DNA of 64,000 nt from Rhizobium cauense (lineage in GTDB: Bacteria; Pseudomonadota; Alphaproteobacteria; Rhizobiales; Rhizobiaceae): positions 1-64,000 of the forward strand of contig NZ_JAEUAT010000022.1 in NCBI RefSeq assembly GCF_019511525.1. Reading direction: 5' to 3'. The notes beneath the pieces were generated by a model. That model saw only the letters and a program-made list of their open reading frames with translations. It was not told the DNA's origin and did no database searches. The translations under genes and the position numbers were made by a program. This document shows, one piece after another, positions 33,847 through 43,113 of the stretch. Numbering within the stretch: position 1 is the stretch's first letter; each line of letters opens with the position of its first letter.

Positions 33847-36057
33847 ATGCTCAAAGTGCTCTACCTCGTGCATGATCTGGCAGACCCTGCTGTGCGCCGG
33901 CGGGTGCTGATGCTGCGCGAGGGTGGCGCCGACGTTGTGCTGGCTGGTTTCCGTCGCGGGGAGAACCGGCTTGCCGAAGTGCATGGGGTGGTTCCGATCG
34001 AACTCGGCCGCACCGCCGACGCCAAATTTGCGCAGCGCATGGCCGCCGTCGCAAAAGCGGCAACCGGTCTGAAGGCCCTGTTGAAGAACGTCGAGAAGCC
34101 TGACCTCATCATCGGGCGCAATCTGGAAGCGCTAGCTGTCGCGCACAAGGCCAACTCGCTTTTTGGCGGCAGTGTTCCGATTGTCTACGAGTGCCTGGAC
34201 ATCCATCGCCTCCTCCTGCGCGATGACATCGTTGGCGAGGCCATCCGCCGCGCAGAGGCCCATTTTGGCCGGGACACAAAACTGATCCTCACAAGCTCTC
34301 CGGCCTTCATCGAGAACTATTTCAGTCCCCGTTCCGGCGTCAAAGCCGAGGCGCTTCTGATCGAAAACAAGGTCATCGCGCTCGATAACGACGCTGCGGT
34401 CGAGCCGGCATTCGGCCGTCCTTTGAAGCAACCCGGCCAGCCGTGGAAGATCGGCTGGTTCGGTGCGCTTCGCTGCCGCAAGTCGCTTGGCCTGCTTGCC
34501 GAGTTCTCACGCCGAATGGAAGGCAAGGTCGAAGTCGTCTTGCGCGGACGGCCCGCCTATTCCGAGTTCGAGGATTTCGATGCCTTCGTGCGCGATGAGC
34601 CCTACCTCCGTTTCGAAGGCGCCTATCGCAACCCGGAAGATCTGAGGGCGATCTACGACGATGTCCACTTCTCCTGGGCGATCGATTTCTTTGAGGAGGG
34701 CCTCAATTCGAGTTGGCTCCTGCCGAACCGGCTCTATGAGGGCTGCCTGTACGGTGCTGTCCCGATTGCACTCGAGGGCACGGAGACCGCGCGCTTCCTC
34801 GATACGCGCGACATCGGGCTGGCGCTTTCCGAAGCGACCGTCGCCCAACTCCAGCAGTTGTTCGAAAGCATGACCGGCGATCGTTACCGCGCGTTGAGCG
34901 AGGCCGTCGCCGCCAAGGATCGCAAAACCTGGCTTGCCGACCGCAGCGATTGCGCAGCGCTCGTCGCAAGCCTCTCCCGCCTTGTTCCGGCCGCCGCAGA
35001 GAGGGGCGGCGCCGGCGCAATCGTTCCCACAAGCGTATCTCCAGAAGGGTGGACAACCATGAAGCCTGATGTCGGTGCCAGCGTCTCCAGTCTCATCATC
35101 ATTCCCTGCCTGAACGAAGAGAAGCACATCGAGGCCTTGCTGGCCAAATTGAGCCTCGAACTCGATCACATGAACGCCCGTATTGTCGTCGCCGACGGCG
35201 GCAGCACGGACGCAACCCGCGACATCGTTGCCCGCATCAGCGCCGCCGATCCAAGGGTCGTGCTGCTGCACAATCCGCGGCGAATTCAGAGCGCGGCGAT
35301 CAATCTCGCCGTACAGACCTTTGGTCGTGACTACGAGTACCTGATCCGTATCGACGCGCATGGCGACTATCCGGCCGACTACTGCCGCCGCCTTGTGCAG
35401 GAGGCAGTGCTGACGCAGGCCGACTCCGTCGTCGTCGCGATGGAAACCGTCGGCTTCGGCATCTTCCAGAAGGCAACCGCCTCCGCCCAGAACTCCAAGC
35501 TCGGCAACGGCGGCTCCAAGCATCGCGAAGGCGCCAAAGGCCATTGGACCAATCACGGCCACCACGCACTGATGCGTATCGCAGCCTTCGATACCGTGGG
35601 CGGCTATGACGAGAGTTTCAGCCATAACGAAGATGCGGAACTCGACTACCGCCTGAAACAGGCGGGCTTCGGCATCTGGATGACGGACAAGACCCGTATG
35701 ACCTACTATCCACGTTCGACAGTCTCGACGCTGTTTCGCCAGTACCTTGGTTACGGCAGGGGTCGGGCCAAGAACATCTTGAAGCACGGCAGCATGCCCA
35801 ATCTTCGGCAGATGCTTCCGCTTCTCGTTGTACCGGTCTTCATCGGCGCGTTTCTCGCCGTTCTGAATTGGGCGGCCGTCATCCCGTTCAGTCTCTGGGC
35901 TGTCGCGTGCGTCGGGTACGGGTTCTGGATGGCCATCGGCCATAAGAACCCCTACGGCCCGCTCGCTGCCGTTTCGGCAATGGTGATGCATTTCGCCTGG
36001 TCAGCCGGTTTCTGGATGGAGCTCCTGAGCTTCCGCGGCAGAAAGGTTTCCTCATGA
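33847..36057 (+). CDS. exoL-exoA: Fused glycosyltransferases ExoL-ExoA in one open reading frame
   Basis: This single 736-codon ORF covers two proteins that are separate in S. meliloti. Residues 1-404 match ExoL (MLKVLYLVHDLADPAVRRRV, GRNLEALAVAHKAN), which adds the third sugar. From Met405 (base 35059) the sequence MKPDVGASVSSLIIIPCLNEE matches ExoA, the GT2 enzyme adding the second sugar, with DGGSTDATRD, IDAHGDYP, NEDAELDYRLKQAG and C-terminal TM segments. No stop separates the parts. AGAAGGGTGG lies just before the internal ATG, so ExoA may also be made alone. ATG 33847 follows AAAAGGA. The ORF overlaps exoM by 4 bp. Confidence 0.88.
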   Translation: MLKVLYLVHDLADPAVRRRVLMLREGGADVVLAGFRRGENRLAEVHGVVPIELGRTADAKFAQRMAAVAKAATGLKALLKNVEKPDLIIGRNLEALAVAHKANSLFGGSVPIVYECLDIHRLLLRDDIVGEAIRRAEAHFGRDTKLILTSSPAFIENYFSPRSGVKAEALLIENKVIALDNDAAVEPAFGRPLKQPGQPWKIGWFGALRCRKSLGLLAEFSRRMEGKVEVVLRGRPAYSEFEDFDAFVRDEPYLRFEGAYRNPEDLRAIYDDVHFSWAIDFFEEGLNSSWLLPNRLYEGCLYGAVPIALEGTETARFLDTRDIGLALSEATVAQLQQLFESMTGDRYRALSEAVAAKDRKTWLADRSDCAALVASLSRLVPAAAERGGAGAIVPTSVSPEGWTTMKPDVGASVSSLIIIPCLNEEKHIEALLAKLSLELDHMNARIVVADGGSTDATRDIVARISAADPRVVLLHNPRRIQSAAINLAVQTFGRDYEYLIRIDAHGDYPADYCRRLVQEAVLTQADSVVVAMETVGFGIFQKATASAQNSKLGNGGSKHREGAKGHWTNHGHHALMRIAAFDTVGGYDESFSHNEDAELDYRLKQAGFGIWMTDKTRMTYYPRSTVSTLFRQYLGYGRGRAKNILKHGSMPNLRQMLPLLVVPVFIGAFLAVLNWAAVIPFSLWAVACVGYGFWMAIGHKNPYGPLAAVSAMVMHFAWSAGFWMELLSFRGRKVSS

Positions 36058-36980
36058 ACGATGTGAAACCCATGCAGATCGATATCGGCGTTTGCACCTA
36101 TCGCCGCGCTTCGCTTGACGAGGCGCTGCTTTCGCTTGCGGTCCTCGCCGTGCCTGCTGGAGCAACGCTGCGGATTATTGTGGCCGACAATGACAAGGTT
36201 CCGAGTGCGAAGGAACGGGTTGATGCGCTTCGCACAACCATCCCGCATGAGATCGCCTATGTGCATTGCCCAGCGTCCAACATTTCGATAGCCCGCAACG
36301 CATGCCTGGATAACGCGACCGGCGACTTCCTGGCCTTCATCGACGATGATGAGGACGCCAGCGAGGAATGGCTGGTGGAATTGCTTGCCGCCGCCAGAAA
36401 GACAGGGGCGGATGCCGTACTCGGCCCCGTCCGCAGTGTGTATTCCTCCACTGCGCCGAATTGGATGCGCGAGGGTGACTTCCACTCAACCCTGCCCGTC
36501 TGGGTCGACGACGAAATCCGCACTGGCTACACCTGCAACGTCCTTCTTCGCCTCGCCTCGCCGCATGTCGCCGGGCGTCGTTTCAATCTGGCGCTTGGAC
36601 GCACCGGCGGTGAAGACACTGAGTTCTTCAGCCATCTGCATGCCGATGGCGGCGGGATCGCTTTTGCACCCAACGCCTACGTTTACGAACCGGTGACCGA
36701 GAACCGCGCCGACCTGTTCTGGCTCGCCAAGCGTCGCTTCCGCTTCGGCCAGACACATGGGCGGCTGCTCCAGGAAAGGAACGCCGGCTCGCAGCGGCTG
36801 AAACAGATCGCCCTCGCGGCCGCCAAGGCAGTTTTCTGTTACGGTGCGGCGCTTGCTTGCGTCTTCTCTCCGATTCCCCGGTATCGCTATGCCCTTCGCG
36901 GGATCATGCATACCGGTGTCGTCAGCGGTCTGCTTGGTGTGCGTGAGATCCGTCAGTACGGCACGGCGGAGGCTGCATGA
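36054..36980 (+). CDS. exoM: Succinoglycan glycosyltransferase ExoM (GT2)
   Basis: This 308-residue glycosyltransferase adds the fourth sugar (beta-1,4-glucose) in S. meliloti. It has IDIGVCTYRRASLDEALLSL, IIVADNDK, NISIARNACLDNATGDFLAFIDDDE with the D-x-D/DDE metal site, and GRTGGEDTEF. A hydrophobic C-terminal segment may associate it with the membrane. It overlaps exoA and exoO by 4 bp each (ATGA), showing a tightly coupled operon. Confidence 0.92.
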   Translation: MNDVKPMQIDIGVCTYRRASLDEALLSLAVLAVPAGATLRIIVADNDKVPSAKERVDALRTTIPHEIAYVHCPASNISIARNACLDNATGDFLAFIDDDEDASEEWLVELLAAARKTGADAVLGPVRSVYSSTAPNWMREGDFHSTLPVWVDDEIRTGYTCNVLLRLASPHVAGRRFNLALGRTGGEDTEFFSHLHADGGGIAFAPNAYVYEPVTENRADLFWLAKRRFRFGQTHGRLLQERNAGSQRLKQIALAAAKAVFCYGAALACVFSPIPRYRYALRGIMHTGVVSGLLGVREIRQYGTAEAA

Positions 36981-37984
36981 CGCAAACCCAGCCCGACGTC
37001 AGCTTCATCATTGCCGCCTACAACGCGGCCGAAACTCTCGCCAAGGCGATCGACAGCGCGCTGGCGCAACGCGGCGTTTCGGTCGAGGTGATCGTTGCCG
37101 ATGACTGCTCGACGGACCAGACTAGAACCATTGCGGAAAGCTACGCCGACCAGAACGTAAGGCTGCTGGCGCTTGCACGTAACGGCGGCCCTGCAGCAGC
37201 GCGGAATGCGGCTCTTTCAGCCGCGACCGGCCGCTGGCTTGCCATCCTCGATTCCGACGACACCGTCGAACCGGGGCGGTTGCAGCGCATGATCGAACGC
37301 GCGGAAAAGGCTGATGCTCAGATTGCCGTCGACAATCTCCGAGTCATTCGCGCTGATGGCACGCCGCCTGAAACCATGTTTACCGAACAGTCGCTGGCAG
37401 AAACACCTGAGCTGTCGCTTCCGGTATTCATACGATCCAATGCCCTGTTTCAGACAACGCATAACTTTGGTTATCTCAAGCCTATCTTTCAGCGCGCCTT
37501 CATCAAACAGCACGCACTTCGCTTCAACGAGGCCCTCAAGGTCGGCGAGGACTACCTGTTCCTCGCCTCGGCGATGACGTTTGGTGGGCGCTGCGTGATC
37601 GAGCCGGTCGCCGGCTACGACTATCAGATCCGCGAGGGATCGATTTCACGCGTTCTTGCCCTTCATCACATCGACGCCATGATCGAAGGCGATAAGACCT
37701 TCCTTCGAAATCACACGCTGGATGCGGAGGCAGCCGCCGCACAGGATTTTCGCGAACGAAGCCTTCGTCGGGGTCGCGCTTTCCTCATCCTCGTACAGAA
37801 CATCAAAGACCGGTCGCTCTTCGGAGTAATCAAGACGGCCTGGAGCAACCCTTCGGCGGTAGCGCATCTCAGGATGCCGATCGCCATTCGGGTCCATCGC
37901 GCGCTTGCGCCGCTTCGCCAGCTGGTACGCCCGCAGACCGACCTTGCAGCCATCGATGGCGTGACCCGCTCCCGCAAAGGATAG
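36977..37984 (+). CDS. exoO: Succinoglycan glycosyltransferase ExoO (GT2)
   Basis: This 335-residue GT-A enzyme adds the fifth sugar (beta-1,6-glucose) in S. meliloti. It has DVSFIIAAYNAAETLAKAIDSAL, VIVADDCSTDQT, NGGPAAARNAAL, AILDSDD (D-x-D) and VGEDYLFLASAM. ATGA overlap with exoM. It lies 4 bp before exoP, so exoN, which usually follows here, is missing from the locus. Confidence 0.92.
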   Translation: MTQTQPDVSFIIAAYNAAETLAKAIDSALAQRGVSVEVIVADDCSTDQTRTIAESYADQNVRLLALARNGGPAAARNAALSAATGRWLAILDSDDTVEPGRLQRMIERAEKADAQIAVDNLRVIRADGTPPETMFTEQSLAETPELSLPVFIRSNALFQTTHNFGYLKPIFQRAFIKQHALRFNEALKVGEDYLFLASAMTFGGRCVIEPVAGYDYQIREGSISRVLALHHIDAMIEGDKTFLRNHTLDAEAAAAQDFRERSLRRGRAFLILVQNIKDRSLFGVIKTAWSNPSAVAHLRMPIAIRVHRALAPLRQLVRPQTDLAAIDGVTRSRKG

Positions 37985-37988
37985 AGCC

Positions 37989-40346
37989 ATGAACCAACGG
38001 AACCTCACCTTGCACAGCACTTTGCCCAAAGCGGCCGAAGATTCTGACTCTTTTATCGACATTGATCGCCTGATCGCCATTCTCATCCGCCGCGCCGGAT
38101 CGATCGCGCTCTGCGTTGCCGCAACCGTGACGCTTGCCGTCATCTACCTGCTCTTCGCAACGGCACAGTACACCTCGATGACGCAGATCCTGCTTGACGA
38201 CAACATGGCGAAATACGCGCAGGATGCGACACCGATCGCAAGCTCGCAGCAGGTCGACATGCAGATCGCCAGCGCTGTCGAAATTCTGAAGTCGAACCAG
38301 CTTGCACTCCGCGTGGTCGATGCCGAGAAGCTTCAGGACAACGATACAATTCTCGACCCTCCGAAATCGCCCGCTGCACTGATCAAGTCTGGGGTAAGAC
38401 TGGTTGTCAGCGCATTGGCCCCCGGCGGTCCGCCGGCGACGGAAGACAGTGCCCGCAATGCCCGGCGCCAGAAGGCGGCAGCCCTGCTGCAAGAGGCCGT
38501 GACCGTCTCGCGCGTTGGCCGCAGTTCCGTTCTCGCGGTTTCGTTCCGTTCGACCGACAAGCTTCTTGCCGCGCGGATCACGAAGGCCTACGCAAACGCC
38601 TATCTGAACGACCAGTTGAATGCGAATTTTGATGCGACGGAGAGCGCCTCGGTCTGGCTGCAGCAGCGTCTCTCCGATCTGCGCGCCCGGTCGCAGCAGG
38701 CGGCCCTCGACGTCGCGAAGTTCAAGGCTGAGAACGGCCTGACATCGGCCAATGGCGAACTGATGTCGGAACAGCAGCTTGCTGACCTCAACAAACAGCT
38801 GATCGTCGCCCAGGCCGACAGCGCCAGCGCTTCGGCGCGCTACAACCAGTTCAAGTCGATTGTCGATCTCGGCCCCGACAGCGCCGTCAACAACGCGGCA
38901 ATCTCGTCCGGTCAGACGGACAATACGGTGATCCAGGATCTGCGCACCCGCTATATCTCGGTGAACAAGCGCGAACAGGAAGTCACTGCCAACTTCGGCG
39001 AGGACCATCCGCAAGCTGTCGCGTTGCGCGCTGAGAAGCAGGACCTCACCCGGCAGATCTACCAGGAACTGCAGCAGCTCACCTCCAGCTACCGAAACGA
39101 GTTCGAAGTCGCCCGCTCGCGCGAGGCCTCGCTTCGCCAGAATATCGAACACCTGACGGGCAAGAACTCGGAAGCCGACAAGTCGCTCGTCGAGCTCGGC
39201 GATCTCGAGCAGCGCGCGACGGCCTTGAAGAATCTCTACGAATCCTACCTCGGCAAGTATGAGGAAGCTTCGCAGCAGCAGTCCTTTCCTATCGCCAAAG
39301 CCCGCGTGATTTCCGAAGCAGGTGTGCCTGTCTCGGCGTCGAGCCCGAAGAAAACCATGACGCTCGGCCTTGCCATCGTTCTCGGCCTGATGGCCGGCGG
39401 CGCGCTTACGGCATTCCAGGAATTCCGGGAGCGTTTCTTCCGCGTCGAAGGCGATGTCAGGACGATTCTCGGCCTCAAGTTCCTCGGCTACCTGCCGTTG
39501 GTCGGCAAGGCGCCGCGTGAAAACAAGCTCTTTCGGCCTCGTGCCAATACCGTGGCAGAGCCGGCCGAAACTGCCGCTGATTCCGACGAGACGTTCGAAC
39601 GCATCATGCGTGTTGTACTCGAGGCGCCGCGTTCGGTCTTCGCCGAGACGCTGCGCAACGCGAAGCTCGCAAGCGATGTCATGTTCCAGGGCAAGTCGGA
39701 CCGCGTGATCGGCGTCGTTTCGGCGATGCCGGGTGAAGGCAAGTCGACGACGGCCGCCAACTTTGCGGCACTCCTCGCCTCAAGCGGCAAGCGTACGCTG
39801 CTGATTGACGCCGACCTTCGCAACCCGGGTCTGACACGGATGCTGAGGAAGCCGCCGCAGCAGGGTCTGGTCGAAGCTGTTCTCGGTGAGGTTCCATGGG
39901 CGAGCGCCGTCAAGATCGACCCGACGACGAAGCTGGCGATCCTCCCGGTTCTGCCGAACGATCACCTCATGCATACCAGCGAGCTGCTTGCTTCGCAGGG
40001 CATGTTCAATCTCATGGAAAACGCACGCAAGATGTTCGACTATATCGTCGTCGACCTAGCGCCACTCGGCCCCGTCATCGACGCGAAGGCATTTGCTCCG
40101 CAGGTGGATGGCTTCCTGTTTGTGACCGAGTGGGGTTCGACGCCGACGTCGGTCGTGCGCGACCTCCTCAATTCCGAGCCGCAGATCAAGTCCAAGATTC
40201 TTGGCGTGATCCTCAACAAGACCGATATGACCGAACTCGGCAAGTTCACCAACTTCGGCGGCACCGAACGCTACCGCCACAAGTATGTGAGCTACTACAC
40301 CGAGGAGACATCGAAGAAGCGGGAGCCGGCAGAAGCCAGCGCCTGA
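37989..40346 (+). CDS. exoP: Polysaccharide co-polymerase and BY-kinase ExoP (Wzc family)
   Basis: This 785-residue inner-membrane protein controls chain length and export of succinoglycan. The N-terminal Wzz domain begins with a TM at about residues 38-58; a long periplasmic coiled-coil follows (about 180-430), then a second TM (TLGLAIVLGLMAGGALTAF). The cytosolic tyrosine kinase domain has Walker A GEGKST at 582-587, Walker A' LLIDADLR with D607/D609, Walker B-like YIVVDLAP, and a tail with tyrosines 762, 766, 769 and 770 for autophosphorylation. It is the last gene of the exoH operon. Its stop abuts that of the convergent phosphoesterase (TGATCA). Confidence 0.94.
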   Translation: MNQRNLTLHSTLPKAAEDSDSFIDIDRLIAILIRRAGSIALCVAATVTLAVIYLLFATAQYTSMTQILLDDNMAKYAQDATPIASSQQVDMQIASAVEILKSNQLALRVVDAEKLQDNDTILDPPKSPAALIKSGVRLVVSALAPGGPPATEDSARNARRQKAAALLQEAVTVSRVGRSSVLAVSFRSTDKLLAARITKAYANAYLNDQLNANFDATESASVWLQQRLSDLRARSQQAALDVAKFKAENGLTSANGELMSEQQLADLNKQLIVAQADSASASARYNQFKSIVDLGPDSAVNNAAISSGQTDNTVIQDLRTRYISVNKREQEVTANFGEDHPQAVALRAEKQDLTRQIYQELQQLTSSYRNEFEVARSREASLRQNIEHLTGKNSEADKSLVELGDLEQRATALKNLYESYLGKYEEASQQQSFPIAKARVISEAGVPVSASSPKKTMTLGLAIVLGLMAGGALTAFQEFRERFFRVEGDVRTILGLKFLGYLPLVGKAPRENKLFRPRANTVAEPAETAADSDETFERIMRVVLEAPRSVFAETLRNAKLASDVMFQGKSDRVIGVVSAMPGEGKSTTAANFAALLASSGKRTLLIDADLRNPGLTRMLRKPPQQGLVEAVLGEVPWASAVKIDPTTKLAILPVLPNDHLMHTSELLASQGMFNLMENARKMFDYIVVDLAPLGPVIDAKAFAPQVDGFLFVTEWGSTPTSVVRDLLNSEPQIKSKILGVILNKTDMTELGKFTNFGGTERYRHKYVSYYTEETSKKREPAEASA

Positions 40347-41084
40347 TCACGTCTGGAAAAGATGCACACGCCCCTTCCACAGTTTGGCAACGGTCAGCTT
40401 GCCGCTGTGGAAGGCTGCGGTATCAAGGTTCAGTCGCTGCGGCAGAACCTCTGGCTCGTCGTTCGGCGTATGGCCGTGAACGATTAGCTTCGGCAGCGGC
40501 TGACGACTCTCGAAGAAGCGATGACGGATGAAAACGAGATCCTCGTCGCTTTGCGCATCGATCGGCAGCGTCGGATCGATACCGGCATGTACGAACAGCA
40601 CGTTCGGGGTATCCACGAAGATCGGCAGGGATCGCAGGAAATCCACGTGTGTCTTCGGAATCGATTGCCTGATGAAGCCATCGAGCTTGGCGGCCGTCGA
40701 GAAAATCAGCGGCAGTTGCTCGGGATCGAGTCCGTAGGAGCGCAGGAGCGCATCAGAGCCCATCCGCATCCAATCTGAAAACGAGACCAGACCGTCGAGA
40801 TAGTCGAGCATCACGATCTCATGGTTCCCCGTCAGGCTGATGCGGTCGAAATTCTCGGGCGGAGGCGCCATCAGGTGTGAGATGACCTGCGCCGAGGACG
40901 GGCCGCGGTCGATGTAGTCGCCGAGCGTGATGATGAGCTTGCGTCCTGGAATTGCGGCGGCGTCATCAATGATTGCCTGCTCCGCCTTCTGCAGCAGATC
41001 AAGCCTGCCATGAATGTCGCCGATGGCGTAGATCGGAATGTCGCCAGGATCCAGTTTCAGCCGCTCGCGGATCGTCGAAGACAT
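40347..41084 (-). CDS. Metallophosphoesterase (serine/threonine phosphatase / Ap4A hydrolase-like)
   Basis: This 245-residue calcineurin-like phosphoesterase shows the PPP-type metal motifs in order: GDIHGR (residues 22-27), GDYIDRG, and GNHE, with later VHAGIDP and VHGHT histidines. The set is complete, so it should be active with two metal ions. The family includes bacterial protein phosphatases and symmetrical diadenosine tetraphosphatase. Its stop touches the exoP stop on the other strand. Dephosphorylating the ExoP tail is a tempting role but is only inference from position; BY-kinase phosphatases are usually of other families. Confidence 0.85.
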   Translation of the reverse strand: MSSTIRERLKLDPGDIPIYAIGDIHGRLDLLQKAEQAIIDDAAAIPGRKLIITLGDYIDRGPSSAQVISHLMAPPPENFDRISLTGNHEIVMLDYLDGLVSFSDWMRMGSDALLRSYGLDPEQLPLIFSTAAKLDGFIRQSIPKTHVDFLRSLPIFVDTPNVLFVHAGIDPTLPIDAQSDEDLVFIRHRFFESRQPLPKLIVHGHTPNDEPEVLPQRLNLDTAAFHSGKLTVAKLWKGRVHLFQT

Positions 41085-41243
41085 GTTGAACCTTTCATTG
41101 CAGGCGCCGAAGCGATGTGCCGCTTCGCATTAGTGCAATCAAGCGACAATAAAATCCAATCGCTCGTGCATTCGTAGAAAAACGCGCCTTATCATTGCAC
41201 CCGCAATCCATCAATCCTAGAGGCTCAACTGATGGGAGGAGTG

Positions 41244-42344
41244 ATGGGAACCGTATCGCGGTTTCATGATCGGACCAAGCCCGCCGCGCACCGCATCGAA
41301 AGCGAGGAAGAGGCTATAGCGACAGCGCGCCGCCTCGCTGCGGACTTCGCGGTGCAGGCGAGCGAGCGGGATATCAACCGGATCTTTCCCCGCGCCGAAC
41401 TTGACGCGCTTTTCCAATCGGGGCTGTCAGCAGTTACAGTCCCGCCCGAAAACGAGGGACTGGACGTCTCCAACGCGCTTCTTGGCGAAATCGTTGCGAT
41501 CATCGCTGAAGGCGATTCGTCGGTCGCGGAATGTCTCGAACACCATTTCGCTGTGCTGGAGGAACTTCGCAACAAGCCGAACGACGAGCGAAAAACCTTC
41601 CTCTTTGCTCGAGCTCTCGCCGGAGACCACTTCACAGCGGCGACCTTTGCCGAAGCCGGTGCGGCAACTCCAGCGGGCTCGAGCTATCGATTGAGCGGCC
41701 GCAGCCTGCGTTCGGTCGGCATCCTGTTTGCCGACTGGGTTGTCGCTAATGCAATCGACACGCAAGGCCGATCGGTTCGCTTCTATCTTCCGCGCGAAAT
41801 AGAAGGTCTGCAGATCATCGATGACTGGGATGGCTTCGGGCAAAGAACCAACGGCGCCGGAACCGTTGTTGCCAACGGCATCGTCGACAGCGGTGAAACC
41901 GCGGCTGGCAGTCGCAGGCAGCTTCATTCGACCACATCGGCCTTGGCCGCCCTGCTCCATGCAGGGACCGACCTCGGGATTGCACGAGCAGCACTCGCGC
42001 ATCTGCGAGAAGCGCCGCGCTCTGCCGGCATCGGCAAGCTTGCGCTTTCCGTACAAGCCGCGGCGGCACTTGTGGAAAGCGCCGGCGGCAAATTGGATTT
42101 CGCCCAGGTCGGCCCCTCGATCAGCTCGATCGAAACCGCCTTCTTCTCTGCATCAGCCGCCAAGATTTCCGCGAGCACCACAGCGCTCGAAACCGCCAAT
42201 GCGCTCTTCGAGTTATCCGGCAACGAAGCGACAAGCATCGGCCGCAATCTCGATCGGCACTGGAGAAACGCCCGAATTCGAGCGCAGGATGCTGCCGCGG
42301 GTGACCTCTACCGCGCGGCAGCAGCGCACTATTTCGGAGACTGA
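41244..42344 (+). CDS. Acyl-CoA dehydrogenase-fold flavoprotein (SfnB/DszC-like)
   Basis: This protein of about 366 residues has the acyl-CoA dehydrogenase fold (N-terminal helices, FTAATFAEAG in the beta domain, helical C-terminus RQLHSTTSALAALLHAGTDLGIARAALAH). The closest relatives I recognise are FMNH2-dependent monooxygenases of the SfnB/DszC group that act on sulfur compounds. The GGAGG site before ATG 41244 supports that start; ATG 41232 is an alternative. It converges with an Rrf2 regulator 3 bp away. It has no flavin reductase neighbour, and the substrate is not predictable. Confidence 0.75.
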   Translation: MGTVSRFHDRTKPAAHRIESEEEAIATARRLAADFAVQASERDINRIFPRAELDALFQSGLSAVTVPPENEGLDVSNALLGEIVAIIAEGDSSVAECLEHHFAVLEELRNKPNDERKTFLFARALAGDHFTAATFAEAGAATPAGSSYRLSGRSLRSVGILFADWVVANAIDTQGRSVRFYLPREIEGLQIIDDWDGFGQRTNGAGTVVANGIVDSGETAAGSRRQLHSTTSALAALLHAGTDLGIARAALAHLREAPRSAGIGKLALSVQAAAALVESAGGKLDFAQVGPSISSIETAFFSASAAKISASTTALETANALFELSGNEATSIGRNLDRHWRNARIRAQDAAAGDLYRAAAAHYFGD

Positions 42345-42347
42345 CGC

Positions 42348-42812
42348 TTACTTGGCAATTGAGATAGCAACTTCTTCTTCCGCCTCGTCGAGCTTGTTGC
42401 CGGATGCGACAAACTGCTCGAGCGTCATGTTGTCGAGAATATCTGCGATCGCATCCCGGACCTCGGTCATGGAGCGCCGCACCTGACAGTTCTCCGGATC
42501 GGAACAGTCGTCACAGGCCTCAAAGGCTGTGCGGCTGGCACACCGAATAGGCGCCAGAGGTCCGTCAAGCGTACGGATGACGTGACCGATGCGAATTTCC
42601 GAGGCAGGACGCGATAGCGAATAGCCGCCACCCGGGCCCTTTTTTGACCGCAGGATGCCGACATTTCGGAGTTCTAGAAGGATCGTATCCAGAAATTTCT
42701 TCGGAATGTTGTTGCGCGCAGCAACATCGTTGATGAAGGCCGTTTCCCCTGGGTTGAGCCGCGCCAAGTCGACCAGCGCCTTCAACCCATACTTTCCCTT
42801 TTTCGTCAGCAT
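42348..42812 (-). CDS. Rrf2-family regulator with four conserved-looking cysteines
   Basis: This 154-residue protein has a winged HTH (MLTKKGKYGLKALVDLARL, NIPKKFLDTILLELRN, KKGPGGGYSLSRP). Cysteines at 91, 100, 103 and 109 (C-x8-C-x2-C-x5-C) probably bind an iron-sulfur cluster, although classical IscR/RirA proteins have three. It converges with the SfnB-like gene. An inverted pair CGCCAAAA (42865) / TTTTGGCG (42927) lies in its promoter region. Sulfur, iron or redox sensing is likely; the exact signal is unknown. Confidence 0.85.
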   Translation of the reverse strand: MLTKKGKYGLKALVDLARLNPGETAFINDVAARNNIPKKFLDTILLELRNVGILRSKKGPGGGYSLSRPASEIRIGHVIRTLDGPLAPIRCASRTAFEACDDCSDPENCQVRRSMTEVRDAIADILDNMTLEQFVASGNKLDEAEEEVAISIAK

Positions 42813-43113
42813 TTTTTACTGCCCTGCGGCCCCCCGTACTCCATCCCCATTAAGCAGCAAATAACGCCAAAACCATGAACACACAAGAAATAGCTATTAT
42901 TTATATAGTTTATATCCGTGTTCCATTTTTGGCGCTTAATACAGCGGCGAAATAACTTTAACCTCGTTTCAAGCGTTCGCTAAAAATCGGTATGGCGACG
43001 CTCGCAAATCTGGAGTCCTTCGAGCAATCGCCGGCCTTCTGGAAATGAGAGCCGATTTCGGCGCCGCGCCGGCGTCGCAATGCCTGGCGATCGATACCTG
43101 TTGCTGAGGACTG
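42813..43113. other. Intergenic region upstream of the Rrf2 gene
   Basis: These roughly 300 bp are AT-rich for the window around 42890-42920. The only structure I see is the widely spaced inverted pair CGCCAAAA / TTTTGGCG noted for the Rrf2 promoter. No gene is supported. Confidence 0.4.

Noticed and set aside
34507..35991. 494-codon minus-strand ORF
   Set aside because: Antisense to exoL-exoA. Long antisense frames are expected from the codon bias; the sequence is Asp/Gly/His-rich without domains.
37869..39152. 427-codon minus-strand ORF
   Set aside because: Antisense to exoO and exoP; composition and lack of motifs mark it as a shadow.
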